From Geothrix oryzae (GTDB taxonomy: Bacteria; Acidobacteriota; Holophagae; Holophagales; Holophagaceae): a stretch of 64,000 bases of DNA. A program made the translations under genes and the position numbers. This document shows, in pieces, positions 1 to 10,070 of the stretch. The first letter of the stretch is position 1, and every line of letters begins with the position of its first letter. The notes below the pieces were generated by a model. That model was not told where the DNA came from, did not search any database, and saw only the letters and a list, made by a program, of their open reading frames with translations. The DNA lies in assembly GCF_030295385.1 (NCBI RefSeq), contig NZ_AP027079.1, forward strand, positions 1,674,001 through 1,738,000, given 5' to 3'.

Positions 1-200
1 TGGCGGTGGCCATCCTGTCCTGGTTCCCGATCGACCCCGGGAACCGCTGGATCCGCCTGCTGCACGCGATCACCGACCCGATCCTCCACCCCATCCGGGC
101 CATCGTGCCGAGCATCGGGGGGTTCAGCTTCGACATCCTCGTCGCCGTGCTGCTGCTCGGCGTCATCCAGAGGGTCTTTCTGCGGGCCCTGGCCTCCTAG
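1..200 (+). CDS. YggT family membrane protein (5' end outside window)
   Basis: The reading frame is open from the window edge to the TAG at 198-200, so the visible 64-65 residues are the C-terminal part of a gene starting upstream. A GTG at position 6 could be read as a start but has no visible ribosome site. The fragment has an amphipathic stretch (DPILHPIRAIVP) followed by a hydrophobic segment (FDILVAVLLLGVI), the usual end of a YggT repeat. YggT proteins are small integral membrane proteins often next to cell-division or DivIVA genes, as here. Their biochemical role is not settled. Family assignment is by recognition of the PIR..P motif only. Confidence 0.65.
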   Translation, partial: AVAILSWFPIDPGNRWIRLLHAITDPILHPIRAIVPSIGGFSFDILVAVLLLGVIQRVFLRALAS

Positions 201-209
201 GAGCGTGTC

Positions 210-758
210 ATGAAGTACACCCCCCTCGACATCCAGCGCCGAGAATTCGAGAAGGTCTTCCGCGGCCTCGAGGAATCCGAGGTCCGTTCCTTCCTCCACG
301 AGGTGGCTGCCGAGTGGGAGGAGGTTCTGGCGGAGAACCAGAAGCTGAAGGAGGAGATCCTCGACAGCCGCGAGCGGCTGCGGCAGTACCAGGACCAGGA
401 CCGCATCTTCCGCGAGACCCTGCTCCAGGCCCAGCGCACCCGCGAGGATGTGCTGGACGGCGCCAGCCGCGAGAAGGAACTGATCATCCGCGAGGCCCAG
501 TTCAAGGCGGAGGAGATCATCCGCGAGGCCCAGCAGCATGTGGTCGAGATGGAGGTGCAGCTCCGCAACCTCAAGATGGAGCGCATCCGCTTCTTCCGGG
601 AGCTGGAGGCCCTCATGGACCGCACGCGCCGCCACATCCAGGAGGAGGCACCGGACATGTATGTGCCCGCGCCCCCGACCTTGAACCTGGAGAACCTCGA
701 CCTCACCGCGCTGGACGAGCCCGCCCTGCCCCCCCGCCGGCCCAGTCCCGCCCCCTGA
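210..758 (+). CDS. DivIVA domain-containing protein
   Basis: A 182-residue, mostly coiled-coil protein. The N-terminus (YTPLDIQRREFEKVFRG) matches the DivIVA lipid-binding head motif, in which a region near residues 5-20 senses curved membranes. Residues about 35-145 are heptad-rich and charged, consistent with a dimerising coiled coil, and the tail is a Pro-rich linker. The ATG is preceded by AGGAG at 7-nt spacing, which overlaps the stop of the YggT-type gene, so the two are probably cotranscribed. DivIVA-like proteins recruit division or polar factors. What this one recruits cannot be told from sequence. Confidence 0.85.
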   Translation: MKYTPLDIQRREFEKVFRGLEESEVRSFLHEVAAEWEEVLAENQKLKEEILDSRERLRQYQDQDRIFRETLLQAQRTREDVLDGASREKELIIREAQFKAEEIIREAQQHVVEMEVQLRNLKMERIRFFRELEALMDRTRRHIQEEAPDMYVPAPPTLNLENLDLTALDEPALPPRRPSPAP

Positions 759-802
759 GCCCCATCATCGGACCGCCCCCCATCTGAATCCCCGGAGTCC
801 CC

Positions 803-1975
<1,173 letters not shown>

Positions 1976-2018
1976 CACCGCCCCATCTGTACCCCAGCCG
2001 GGGTCACCCGAGACCGCC

Positions 2019-3353
2019 ATGCCGATGCCGCCGCCCCGCCCCTCCCTCGCCGACCGCCGTACCGCCGGCAAGGCGCTGCGGGATCGACTGAAGCGAACGG
2101 ACCAGGGGTACTGGCTGGCAGCCGGTGACCGGCCAGACCTGATCCCCCGGCTGAAGGCCGCCAATGAACTGCGCCTTCCGGACCTCCTGCCCCTCAAGTG
2201 GGGACGGATGTCGGCATCTCCCTTCGCCTTCTTCCGGGGTTCGGTCGCGTTGATGGCCGGGGACATCGCCCCCGGACCCACCACCGGGATGACGGTCCAG
2301 ATGTGCGGGGATGCCCACCTGCTGAATCTGGGGGCCTATGCCGCCCCAGACGGGCACCTGGTCTTCGACCTCAATGACTTTGACGAATCCATGCCCGGTC
2401 CCTGGGAATGGGATCTGAAGCGGCTTTGTGCCAGCGCTGTGCTGGGCGGCCGGGAGGCGGGCCAGTCCGAGGCGGAGGTCGGCGAGGCGGTCAAGGGGCT
2501 GGTGCGGGCCTACCGCGAGCACATGACCCGATTCTCCGAGATGAAGGGACTGGAGCTGGCCCGCTTTGAAGTGACTCCCCAGGGCGGCGGAGGCGTCCTG
2601 AAGGAGGTCCTGGCGAAGGCCAGGCGGGACACGCCCGACAAGCTCCTGGCCAAAGCCACGATGGATGACGGCCAGGGCGGCAGGCGGCTCCAGATCCGGC
2701 CCCCCCTGACCCGCCCGCTCGATCCGGCGGAACAGGAAGGGGTGTGGGAGGGGCTGCAGGCCTATCGGGAGACTGTGCTTCCCGGGCGCCGGCAGGTGCT
2801 GGAAGGCTACGCGCCGGTGGACGCGGTCTTCAGGGTGGTGGGCACCGGCAGCATCGGTCAGAGGAGCCTGCTGGTGCTCTGTCTGGGCCGCGACTCGGAG
2901 GACCCGCTCTTCCTCCAGCTCAAATCGGAAGAGCCTTCCGCCTGGGCCCCGCACCTGCGGGAGACGCCCCCCAGTCCCCATCAGGGACAGCGGGTCGCGC
3001 TGGGCCAACATCGCTCACAGACCTGGGTGGATCCCTTGCTCGGCTGGACCCGGTTCGGGGGCCAGGATTTCCTGGTGCGGCAATGGTCCGACCACAAGGC
3101 GGGCATCGATGGGGCTGCGCTGGGGGGGCCGGCGCTCGAGGACTACGCGGCCCTCTGCGGCGGCATCCTGGCCAAAGCTCACGCCCGGACCGGGGACGCG
3201 GTCATGCTCTCGGGCTATCTGGGCGATGCCGACAAGCTGGATGAGTCCCTGGCCGCCTTCGCCAAGGCCTATGCGGATCAAGTCACCCTGGACTACAAGC
3301 GGTTCAGGAACGCCATCCAGGCCGGGGATCTGCAGGCCGTCACGGAAATCTAG
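2019..3353 (+). CDS. DUF2252 family protein
   Basis: A 444-residue protein recognised as DUF2252 by its kinase-like-fold motifs: RLPDLLPLKWGRM, SPFAFFRGS, MCGDAHLLNLG and FDLNDFDE near the N-terminal third, and WDLKRL after them. The pattern resembles aminoglycoside-phosphotransferase or APH-type catalytic loops (GDAHLxN and DFDE in place of HGDxxxxN and DFD). A phosphotransferase activity is plausible but not established. The frame stays open further upstream through antisense of the thiolase end, so the first ATG after the thiolase stop (2019; another at 2025) is chosen. The gene ends just before a strong terminator. Confidence 0.8.
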   Translation: MPMPPPRPSLADRRTAGKALRDRLKRTDQGYWLAAGDRPDLIPRLKAANELRLPDLLPLKWGRMSASPFAFFRGSVALMAGDIAPGPTTGMTVQMCGDAHLLNLGAYAAPDGHLVFDLNDFDESMPGPWEWDLKRLCASAVLGGREAGQSEAEVGEAVKGLVRAYREHMTRFSEMKGLELARFEVTPQGGGGVLKEVLAKARRDTPDKLLAKATMDDGQGGRRLQIRPPLTRPLDPAEQEGVWEGLQAYRETVLPGRRQVLEGYAPVDAVFRVVGTGSIGQRSLLVLCLGRDSEDPLFLQLKSEEPSAWAPHLRETPPSPHQGQRVALGQHRSQTWVDPLLGWTRFGGQDFLVRQWSDHKAGIDGAALGGPALEDYAALCGGILAKAHARTGDAVMLSGYLGDADKLDESLAAFAKAYADQVTLDYKRFRNAIQAGDLQAVTEI

Positions 3354-3355
3354 GC

Positions 3356-3389
3356 AGAGAAAGGGCCCGGCATGCCGGGCCCTTTCTCT
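3356..3389. terminator. Bidirectional palindromic terminator
   Basis: A perfect 34-bp palindrome centred on CATG (arms 3356-3372 and 3373-3389), with the GC core GGGCCCGGC flanked by A-rich and T-rich outer arms. It lies 2 nt after the stop of the DUF2252 gene and 15 nt from the stop of the convergent fadL-type gene. It therefore probably terminates both transcripts. Confidence 0.85.
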
Positions 3390-3404
3390 TGGGGTGACGG
3401 AAGC

Positions 3405-4904
3405 CTAGAAGGAGTACCGAACCTGGGCGCCCAGGATCTCGATGGTGGCCTTCATGGTGCCGGTGAGGCTGCCCCGGGTCGTGTTGTCGCCCGCCGCGGT
3501 CAGATTGATCTTGGCGTCGCCGATGAACAGGTGGGTGTAGCCGACATCGATGGCCACCTTCTTGGAGACGGTGTAGGTCGCGCCGAGGGAGAGCCACTTG
3601 CGGTCGTTGTCGGGGATGCGGGGGGTGCGGTGGTTGTCGTCCACGGCGCCCTGATCAAAGCCCACACCACCGCGGAGCGTCCAGTCCTGGTTGACCTTGT
3701 AGGTGCCGCCCAGGGAGTAAAACCAGGTGTCCTTCCAGTTCTCGTCCGTGATGGAATCCGGGGCTCCGGTGTTGAACTTCACGCGGAGCTCCTTGAAGCG
3801 GGACCAGGTGCTCTGAGCCACTTCGCCCTGCAGGGAGAACGCGGAGGTCGCCTTCCAGTCGAAGCCCAGCGAGGCCGTGGCGGGGAGGGCGAGGTCAGCC
3901 TGCCCGCCGCCATTCTTGAGGCCGGCACCGTTCAGGGCCGCCAGGTCCGTGGGGGGTAGGTTGCCGGGGAACTCGAAGGAGGCGTCCCCCTTGAGCGTCA
4001 TGGTCATGGCGGCGGAGTAGGCACCGCCCAGGCGGAATTCCTTGGTCGGCTGCCAGGTGAAGCCGGCCTTCCAGCCGTAGCCCCAGCCATCGCCCTTCAG
4101 ACCGGCCTTGCCGTCCCAGGCGCCGGGGATGGCGTAGCCCGGCGTCCCGAAGACCGCGCTGGGAGCGCCCATGGCGATGTTCGCCACGGGGCTGTTCTGG
4201 CCGGGACCGGGAGACACGGTGGACAGGCCCGCCGCCGCCAGGCCGGACCCCACCTTCAGCGCGAGGGCCGTGCCGTAATCCACGGCGTTGGTCAGCTCCG
4301 CATCGGCCTTGCGGGCCACGAAGGCCACGCCGAAGGAGAACTGGTCATTCACCCGGTAGGCCAGGCTCGGCGCGACATCGATAGTCTTCAGGTCGGACTT
4401 CAGGCCGTGGTAGCGGCCGGCCCAATTGGCGTCGTACTCGGTGGTGAGACCGAAGGGCACATTCACGGAGAGCCCCACCTTCAGGTCCTTGCTGACGCTG
4501 TACATGATGTTGAACTCAGGCAGGACGGCCGAGATTCCGGAGTTCCCGTGGCTGGAGGCACCCGAGATCGGACCCAGGCTGGTGCCCGTGACCGGGGCCG
4601 TCTGGAAGCCCAGGGCAAGCAGGGCCGGCGTGCGGCTGGCCGAGAGGTCCTGCAGCTTCACATCCAGCCCGACATAGGTGCCGCCCAGCGAAAACTGCCA
4701 GCCGTCGAACTGGGTCATCGTCGCGGGGTTGAAGAAGAGGGCGCTGATGTCGTTGCCCCCCGCGCTGATGCCCGCGAAGGCGTTGCCCTGAGCGCTCGGG
4801 CTCTGCTCGCGGAGCTGGAAGCCGGAAGCCTGGGCCTGGGGAGCGAAGGCGCCGGCGGCGATGAGGGTCAAAGCCGTGAGGGTGAGGCGTGAGCGGTGGG
4901 TCAT
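3405..4904 (-). CDS. FadL/OmpP1-type outer-membrane transport protein
   Basis: A 499-residue outer-membrane beta-barrel of the FadL (long-chain fatty acid and hydrocarbon uptake) family. A signal peptide (residues 1-26, ending AQA) is followed by SGFQLREQSPSAQGNAFAG, the canonical FadL mature N-terminus and hatch start. NPATMTQF follows soon after, and the C-terminus is a beta strand ending VRYSF, with the terminal Phe typical of outer-membrane proteins. The frame is open another 26 codons upstream, but the ATG at 4904 has AGGAG upstream and begins the signal peptide, so it is preferred. Substrate is unknown; fatty acids or hydrophobic compounds are the family norm. Confidence 0.9.
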   Translation of the reverse strand: MTHRSRLTLTALTLIAAGAFAPQAQASGFQLREQSPSAQGNAFAGISAGGNDISALFFNPATMTQFDGWQFSLGGTYVGLDVKLQDLSASRTPALLALGFQTAPVTGTSLGPISGASSHGNSGISAVLPEFNIMYSVSKDLKVGLSVNVPFGLTTEYDANWAGRYHGLKSDLKTIDVAPSLAYRVNDQFSFGVAFVARKADAELTNAVDYGTALALKVGSGLAAAGLSTVSPGPGQNSPVANIAMGAPSAVFGTPGYAIPGAWDGKAGLKGDGWGYGWKAGFTWQPTKEFRLGGAYSAAMTMTLKGDASFEFPGNLPPTDLAALNGAGLKNGGGQADLALPATASLGFDWKATSAFSLQGEVAQSTWSRFKELRVKFNTGAPDSITDENWKDTWFYSLGGTYKVNQDWTLRGGVGFDQGAVDDNHRTPRIPDNDRKWLSLGATYTVSKKVAIDVGYTHLFIGDAKINLTAAGDNTTRGSLTGTMKATIEILGAQVRYSF

Positions 4905-4980
4905 GGGCGCATGGCTCCTAATCCCGGACTTCCCGGGGTGGGTGGCTGTTGCCAGCCGGTTCTGAAGGGCAAGATTGACC

Positions 4981-5008
4981 ACGATACCAAATCGTTACGC
5001 CCTTGCAA
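4981..5008 (-). promoter_or_regulatory. Candidate fadL promoter with overlapping inverted repeat
   Basis: On the minus strand TTGCAA (5008-5003) and TATCGT (4986-4981) are 16 bp apart, about 75 nt before the fadL-type start codon. The -10 lies inside the inverted repeat ACGAT-N5-ATCGT (4981-4995), which would suit a repressor site. Matches to consensus are partial, so this is a candidate only. Confidence 0.4.
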
Positions 5009-5057
5009 CCATCCTGGGGGTGGGCTGAAAACCCGCCAATTCACGATCTTAAGATCA

Positions 5058-5810
5058 TCAACGGAGTCCGCCGGCGAGGGCCTGCGACAGGGACTTGCCC
5101 GCGGCGAGAGCCTGCACGAGCGCCGAGCCGATGACGGGCGTGGCGTCCATGTCCCGCACCGCCGCCAGGCTGGCGGGATCGGAGAGGCCGAAGCCCACCG
5201 CCAGAGGTCGACTCGTGGCCGCGCGCAGGTAGGCCAGCCGCTCGCGCACGGGGGCCAGGTCGGTGCCCTGCCCCGTCCCCGTGACGCCCAGGCGAGCCAC
5301 CACATAGGCGAACCGCTGGGCGAAGGGTGCGGAGGGGCCGGGGTCCGGCCGTTCCGACAGCACCTGCCGGGCCCGGGCCAGGGTCGTGGTGGGCGCCAGC
5401 AGCGGCACCATCGGATAGCCCGCGGCACGCAGATCCGCTTCGAATTCGGGTTCCTCTCCAAAAGGCAGGTCCACCACCAGCAGCGCTTTCACCGGCGTGG
5501 GCGCCAGCAGCGCCTTCAGCCGATCCGCGCCGAGCTGGAACAGGGGATTCAGGTAGGTGAAGAGGATGAGGTCCGGACTTTCCGTGATTCCCGCGAGGGA
5601 TTGGAGCACCCGGAGGGGCGTGGCGCCCCGGGCGATGGCGCGCTGGGCCGCGGCTTGGAGCACGGGGCCGTCCGCGATGGGATCCGAGTGCGGCAGCCCC
5701 AGCTCGAGGGCCTCGATGCCGAGGGATCTGGCCTCAGAAAGCATAGCGGGCAGCGCTTCAAGGCTGGGATCACCGGCCATCAGGAAAGGGAGCAGCGGGT
5801 TCAGGTTCAT
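5058..5810 (-). CDS. trpA: Tryptophan synthase alpha subunit
   Basis: A 250-residue TIM barrel that cleaves indole-3-glycerol phosphate to indole and glyceraldehyde 3-phosphate, passing indole to TrpB. The catalytic pair is present in ELGLPHSDPIADGP as E36 and D47. The phosphate-binding GVTGTG and VGFGLSDP segments are also intact. The ATG at 5810 is one base after the trpB stop (TGAGATG), so translation is coupled. It is the last gene of the operon. A 12-bp palindrome, GATCTTAAGATC (5045-5056), follows the stop directly but has no T-run. Confidence 0.96.
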   Translation of the reverse strand: MNLNPLLPFLMAGDPSLEALPAMLSEARSLGIEALELGLPHSDPIADGPVLQAAAQRAIARGATPLRVLQSLAGITESPDLILFTYLNPLFQLGADRLKALLAPTPVKALLVVDLPFGEEPEFEADLRAAGYPMVPLLAPTTTLARARQVLSERPDPGPSAPFAQRFAYVVARLGVTGTGQGTDLAPVRERLAYLRAATSRPLAVGFGLSDPASLAAVRDMDATPVIGSALVQALAAGKSLSQALAGGLR

Positions 5811-5811
5811 C

Positions 5812-6996
5812 TCAGATCCCCAGGCGCGACTGATAGGTGGACAGGTCCTTGTCGCCCCGACCGCTGAGGCCCAGCAGGATGGTGGCGGCGCCTTCGGCAG
5901 CGAGGGCGGGCAGCAGGGCCAGGGCGTGGCTGCTCTCCAGGGCCGGCAGGATGCCCTCTCTTTCGCAGAGCAGGCGCGCCCCGGCCAGGGCTTCGTCATC
6001 GGAGGCGCGGCGCACCTCCACCTGACCGTCCAGCGCCAGGGCCGCGAGTTCAGGGCCCAGCGCCGGGTAGTCCAGCCCGGCGCTGATGCTTGCGGTTTCC
6101 GCCGTGTGGCCGTGCTCGTCCTGGAGCAGCAGGGTCTTGCAGCCATGCAGGACACCCATGCGGCCTCCGTCCAGCCGGGCCGCGTGCTCGCCCAGCGCCA
6201 GGCCATGCCCCCCGGCCTCGACGGCCACTCGGCGCAGGTCGTCGCCCAGGAAAGGCACCAGCAAACCCAGGCCGTTGCTGCCACCGCCGGCGCAGGCGAG
6301 GACGACCTCGGGCAAATGCCCGTATTGCTCCAGCACCTGCACCCGGGCTTCCTCGCCAATCACCGTCTGGAAGCTGCGCACCAGGGTCGGGAACGGATGG
6401 GGCCCCAGCGCGGACCCCAAGATGTAGTGGGCGCGGTCGCAGCGGCCGGCCCAGGCCCGCAGGGCCTCGTTCACCGCCTCCTTGAGCGTGCCCTGCCCGG
6501 CTTCCACGGGCACGACCTGCGTGCCGAAGAGCCGCATCCGCGCCACATTCGGCGCCTGGCGGGCCATGTCAGTGACGCCCATGTAGACGGTGCAGGACAA
6601 TCCCAGGCGGGCGCAGGCCGCCGCCGTGGCCACGCCGTGCTGACCCGCGCCGGTCTCCGCGATGATCTCCGTCTTGCCCATGCGCCGCGCCAGGAGGGCC
6701 TGGGCCAGGGCGTTGTTGATCTTGTGCGCGCCCGTGTGGGTGAGGTCCTCGCGCTTGAGGAAGAGTGCTTTCAGGCCCAGCTTCCCGGCCAGGCGCGGCG
6801 CAGCCGTGAGCGGCGTGGGCCGGCCCACGAAGTGGCGCAGCTCCACCTTCAGCTCGGCGAGGAAGGCCGGATCGTGGGAGGCCGCGAGAAAGGCCGCCTC
6901 CAGGTCGAGCAAGGGCTGCATGAGCGTTTCCGGCGCGTAGCAGCCGCCGAGGGCCTGCGTCCCGAACCGCGTGGGGAGTTCGAATCCGGTGGTCAT
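5812..6996 (-). CDS. trpB: Tryptophan synthase beta subunit
   Basis: A 394-residue PLP enzyme that joins indole and serine to make tryptophan. The Schiff-base lysine is K92 in GAHKINNAL. The ETGAGQHG loop, the GGGSNG phosphate-binding loop for PLP, and SAGLDYPALGPE are all typical of the TrpB1 family. Length matches the canonical form rather than the longer TrpB2. The start codon overlaps the trpF stop by 4 nt (ATGA), and trpA follows at once, as expected for an alpha2-beta2 complex. Confidence 0.97.
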   Translation of the reverse strand: MTTGFELPTRFGTQALGGCYAPETLMQPLLDLEAAFLAASHDPAFLAELKVELRHFVGRPTPLTAAPRLAGKLGLKALFLKREDLTHTGAHKINNALAQALLARRMGKTEIIAETGAGQHGVATAAACARLGLSCTVYMGVTDMARQAPNVARMRLFGTQVVPVEAGQGTLKEAVNEALRAWAGRCDRAHYILGSALGPHPFPTLVRSFQTVIGEEARVQVLEQYGHLPEVVLACAGGGSNGLGLLVPFLGDDLRRVAVEAGGHGLALGEHAARLDGGRMGVLHGCKTLLLQDEHGHTAETASISAGLDYPALGPELAALALDGQVEVRRASDDEALAGARLLCEREGILPALESSHALALLPALAAEGAATILLGLSGRGDKDLSTYQSRLGI

Positions 6997-7613
6997 GGGT
7001 GCTCCAGATGGTGGGCGGCGGCGATGAATGCGCCGACTTTCGCGGCGTCTTTGCGGCCCGGGGCCGACTCCAGTCGGCTGGCCGCGTCGAAGCCCCGCAA
7101 CTGGGGGCCGGCGGAGGGCGGCAGGGCCGCGGCGCGGGGAGCCAGAGAGGCCCCGTCCAGTCCGCCCGCGAGCAAGAAGGGGCCCGGCGGCGGGAAGGCC
7201 ATGCCGTGGCCCTGCCCCGAGCCCCCGACCACACCCGTTTGCGCGGGACTGGCCTCCCAGAGGTAGAGGTCCGCAGGAAGGGCCGCCTGGCCGGGCTCAT
7301 CCGGCCAGGGCAGCAGGACGAAGAGCCCGGCCTCCCGCAGCAGGGCCACACCGCACTCCCGTTCTGCGGCCGGCAGGTAGGGCTGCACGCGGCGGAACCC
7401 ATGGCGCCGTGCCACCTCGAGCAGGTCTTCAGCGCGTTCCGCCACGGACACGAGTACCGCGCGATCCAGATGGGCCTCCGCCACAGCGAGGTCCACGCAG
7501 TGACGCGGGCTGGGGGGATGCGCCACGAACCCCAGCAGGTCCGCGCCCTGGTCCGCGGCGAAGGCCGCATCCTCGGCCGTGGTGAGGCCGCAGACCTTGG
7601 CCAGCAGGCTCAT
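6993..7613 (-). CDS. trpF: Phosphoribosylanthranilate isomerase
   Basis: A 206-residue TIM-barrel isomerase converting phosphoribosylanthranilate to the carboxyphenylamino-deoxyribulose phosphate. KVCGLT carries the catalytic Cys (C8). LLAGGLDG and GFDAASRLES correspond to the usual LAGGL and GVDVSSGVE phosphate-binding segments, somewhat diverged. It overlaps trpC upstream and trpB downstream by 4 nt each. It is a separate gene, not fused to trpC as in enterics. Confidence 0.93.
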   Translation of the reverse strand: MSLLAKVCGLTTAEDAAFAADQGADLLGFVAHPPSPRHCVDLAVAEAHLDRAVLVSVAERAEDLLEVARRHGFRRVQPYLPAAERECGVALLREAGLFVLLPWPDEPGQAALPADLYLWEASPAQTGVVGGSGQGHGMAFPPPGPFLLAGGLDGASLAPRAAALPPSAGPQLRGFDAASRLESAPGRKDAAKVGAFIAAAHHLEHP

Positions 7614-8443
7614 CGGGCCTCCTGCCGGAGGTCGGCGAAGACCCGCTCCAGGAACCCCTTCGGATCCGGGCTCCGCATGAGCGCCTCGCCAATGAGCACC
7701 GCGTCGAAGCCGGTCCGCAGCGCGGTGCGCGCATCCTCCGGCGTGGCGAGTCCGGATTCGCGGATCAGCACCGCCTCCGGAAAGACCCGGCGCAGGGGCT
7801 CGGCCGTGGGCACGCCGAGGTTGAAGGTCGAGAGATCCCGGGCATTGATGCCCACCAGGCGGGCCTGGGCCTCCTGGGCGAAGGCCACCTCGGTGAGGTC
7901 GTGCAGCTCCACCAGGGGCTCCAGGCCGCGGGCGCGCGCCGCCTCCGCAAAGGCCGCCGTGTGGCCCTTGAGCACGCGGGCGATGAGCAGCACGGCCTCG
8001 GCGCCGCAGGCCTCCGCCTCGGCCAGCTGGGCCTCGGCGATCACGAAGCCCTTGTAGAGCCGGGGCCGGTCGAGTTCTGCCGCGAGGCGGATGTGGTTGG
8101 CGTCACCCCGGAAGAGGAAGGGCTCCGCGAGGATGGAGAAGGCCGCGGCACCGCCTTCGCGGTAGGCCTGGAGCTGGGCCAGCAGCGGGGTTCCGGCGGC
8201 GAAGGGGCCGAGAGAGGGCGAAGCCTGCTTGTATTCGGCGATGACCGCGCCGCCCTTTTCGATTCCATCGCGCCGCAGCGCGGCCTCGAAGGGACCGCCT
8301 CCGGCGAGCCGGGGCCGGACCGGGGAGGGCGTGGCGAGCCGGCCGACCCGCGCGAGCTCCGCGACCAGCACTCTCTGGAGGTGGGATCGAGAGGAGAGGC
8401 CCGTATCGCCCACCAGGAGGGCGGGATCGGGAAGGCGGCTCAT
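7610..8443 (-). CDS. trpC: Indole-3-glycerol phosphate synthase
   Basis: A 277-residue TIM barrel that closes the indole ring. AEYKQASPSLG replaces the more common AEIKxxSPSKG but keeps the catalytic Glu and Lys. YKGFVI supplies the strand-3 lysine, LVELHD the Glu, GINARDLSTF the Asn, and IRESGL the Ser of the phosphate site. All catalytic positions are therefore present despite drift around them. It is joined to trpD and trpF by 4-nt overlaps. Confidence 0.94.
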   Translation of the reverse strand: MSRLPDPALLVGDTGLSSRSHLQRVLVAELARVGRLATPSPVRPRLAGGGPFEAALRRDGIEKGGAVIAEYKQASPSLGPFAAGTPLLAQLQAYREGGAAAFSILAEPFLFRGDANHIRLAAELDRPRLYKGFVIAEAQLAEAEACGAEAVLLIARVLKGHTAAFAEAARARGLEPLVELHDLTEVAFAQEAQARLVGINARDLSTFNLGVPTAEPLRRVFPEAVLIRESGLATPEDARTALRTGFDAVLIGEALMRSPDPKGFLERVFADLRQEAR

Positions 8444-9498
8444 GGCTGCACCCCCGCGGCAGAGTCCGGGGTGGCGCCCGGGGTCGGGAATGGCAGTGCG
8501 AACCCGCGGTCCAGGGCAGCCCGGGTCTCCTGATAGGCCCGGGGCAGGCCCTCGAGCCCCTGATTCCGATGGAGCTGCAGGCCGAGTCCCGCCTGCAGGG
8601 CCACTGCGTCCGCCACGGCAGGTCTGAAGTCCGCGTGACCCGCCCCGCCGAAGATGCCCCGGGCCACGGCGAGGGCCTCGGCCCGGTCCGCGACGCGCAG
8701 GGCATGGCGCGGCGGTTGGCCGATGCCCAACTCCCGGGGCACCAGCACCTGGAGGGCCTGGACCCGCCCGTCCACCACCGACTGGACCGTGGTGGGCCCT
8801 TCGATGGAGGCTTCATCCAGCCCCTTCCCCTCGGCATCCTTGCCGTGGATCACGAAGGCCCGCCGCAGGGTCGGCCGCTGCGCCAGGGCCCCGGCCATGG
8901 GGGCCAGCAGTTCCTCGCGGGCCACGCCCAGCAGCTGCAGGGGCGGGTTCGCAGGATTCAGCAACGGGCCCAGCAGATTGAAGATGGTGGGAATCCCCAA
9001 CCGGCGGCGGATCTCCCGCAGGCGCCCCAGAAGCGGGTGGTAGGCCGGCGCGAAGAGGAAGGCGAAGCTGTGGGCCTGCAGGTCCTGCGACAGGTCGGCG
9101 CTGGCCCGGGCCAGGTCGTAGCCCAGGGCCTCCAGCAGGTCGGCGCTGCCGCAGACGCTGGTGGCGGCGCGGTTGCCGTGCTTGACGATGGGGACACCGA
9201 GGTGCGCCAGCAGCAGGGCCGCCAGGGTGCTGAGGTTGGCGGTGGAGGCCCCGTCGCCGCCGGTGCCGCAGGTGTCGAGCGCCCCTTCGGGCAGAGCCGG
9301 GAACGGCACGGCCACTTCGGAGAGGGCCCCGGCGAAGGCCGCCAGCTCGTGGGCTTCGGGCACCCGCTGGGCCAGGAGGGCCAGGCAGGCCCCCACCAGC
9401 AGGGCGTCCGTGTCCTGGTCGATGAAGATGCGCATGAGCTCCGAGGCCGTGGCCTCGGGCAACGGGCGGATGGGATTGTGGGTGGTGAGCAGGGTCAT
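8440..9498 (-). CDS. trpD: Anthranilate phosphoribosyltransferase
   Basis: A 352-residue transferase that attaches phosphoribose from PRPP to anthranilate. DTCGTGGDGASTANLST is the glycine-rich PRPP loop. KHGNRAATSVCGSAD supplies the anthranilate-site residues, and FNLLGPLLNPA is also characteristic. The frame is open far upstream across trpG, but the ATG at 9498 overlaps the trpG stop by 4 nt and gives the family length. It is an unfused TrpD. Confidence 0.95.
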   Translation of the reverse strand: MTLLTTHNPIRPLPEATASELMRIFIDQDTDALLVGACLALLAQRVPEAHELAAFAGALSEVAVPFPALPEGALDTCGTGGDGASTANLSTLAALLLAHLGVPIVKHGNRAATSVCGSADLLEALGYDLARASADLSQDLQAHSFAFLFAPAYHPLLGRLREIRRRLGIPTIFNLLGPLLNPANPPLQLLGVAREELLAPMAGALAQRPTLRRAFVIHGKDAEGKGLDEASIEGPTTVQSVVDGRVQALQVLVPRELGIGQPPRHALRVADRAEALAVARGIFGGAGHADFRPAVADAVALQAGLGLQLHRNQGLEGLPRAYQETRAALDRGFALPFPTPGATPDSAAGVQP

Positions 9499-10070
9499 CG
9501 GGATTCCTTGGCCATCCGGAGGAAGTTGGCGAGCATGGCCGGGCCGTCCGGCGTGAGGATGCTTTCGGGGTGGAACTGCACGCCCCAGCGGGGCAGCTGG
9601 CGGTGGGCCATGGCCATGATTTCGCCGCCGGGGCTGCGGCCCGTCACGCGCCAGCAGGAGGGCAGCGAGGCCGGCTCGGCGATGAGGCTGTGGTAGCGGC
9701 CCACGGGCAGGTCCGGCGCCAGCCCCAGGAAGAGGCCGGTGCCCTCGTGCTCCAGGGGCGTGGCCTCGCCGTGCAGGGGCTCGAGGGCGCGGATGACCCG
9801 GCCCCCCGTGGCCGCCGCCAGGGCCTGATGCCCCAGGCAGACGCCCAGCAGCGGGATGTCCCAATCCGAGCCCGCCAGGGCCATGTGGGCGGGGCTTTCC
9901 GTGGGGTGGCCCGGCCCCGGCGACAGCACCACGGCCTCGGGCCGGAGGGCCTTGGCCTCCTCGAGGCCGATGGCGTCGTGCCGCACCACGCGCACCGGCA
10001 TCCCCAGCGTCTCGAAGGCCTGCACCAGGTTGTAGGTGAAGGAATCCAGGGCATCAATCAGGAGGATCAT
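9495..10070 (-). CDS. trpG: Anthranilate synthase glutamine amidotransferase subunit
   Basis: A 191-residue class I glutamine amidotransferase that gives ammonia to TrpE. GVCLGHQA holds the nucleophilic Cys, and GVQFHPESILTPDG holds the catalytic His and Glu. DALDSFTYNLVQ and VVLSPGPGHP are the other family blocks. The same subunit can also serve PabB in folate synthesis; no pabB is visible here. The start at 10070 overlaps the trpE stop by 4 nt. Confidence 0.95.
   Translation of the reverse strand: MILLIDALDSFTYNLVQAFETLGMPVRVVRHDAIGLEEAKALRPEAVVLSPGPGHPTESPAHMALAGSDWDIPLLGVCLGHQALAAATGGRVIRALEPLHGEATPLEHEGTGLFLGLAPDLPVGRYHSLIAEPASLPSCWRVTGRSPGGEIMAMAHRQLPRWGVQFHPESILTPDGPAMLANFLRMAKESR

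Noticed and set aside
5045-5056. GATCTTAAGATC palindrome after trpA as a strong terminator
   Set aside because: It is AT-centred, 12 bp with no loop and no T-run, so it does not meet the pattern of an intrinsic terminator.
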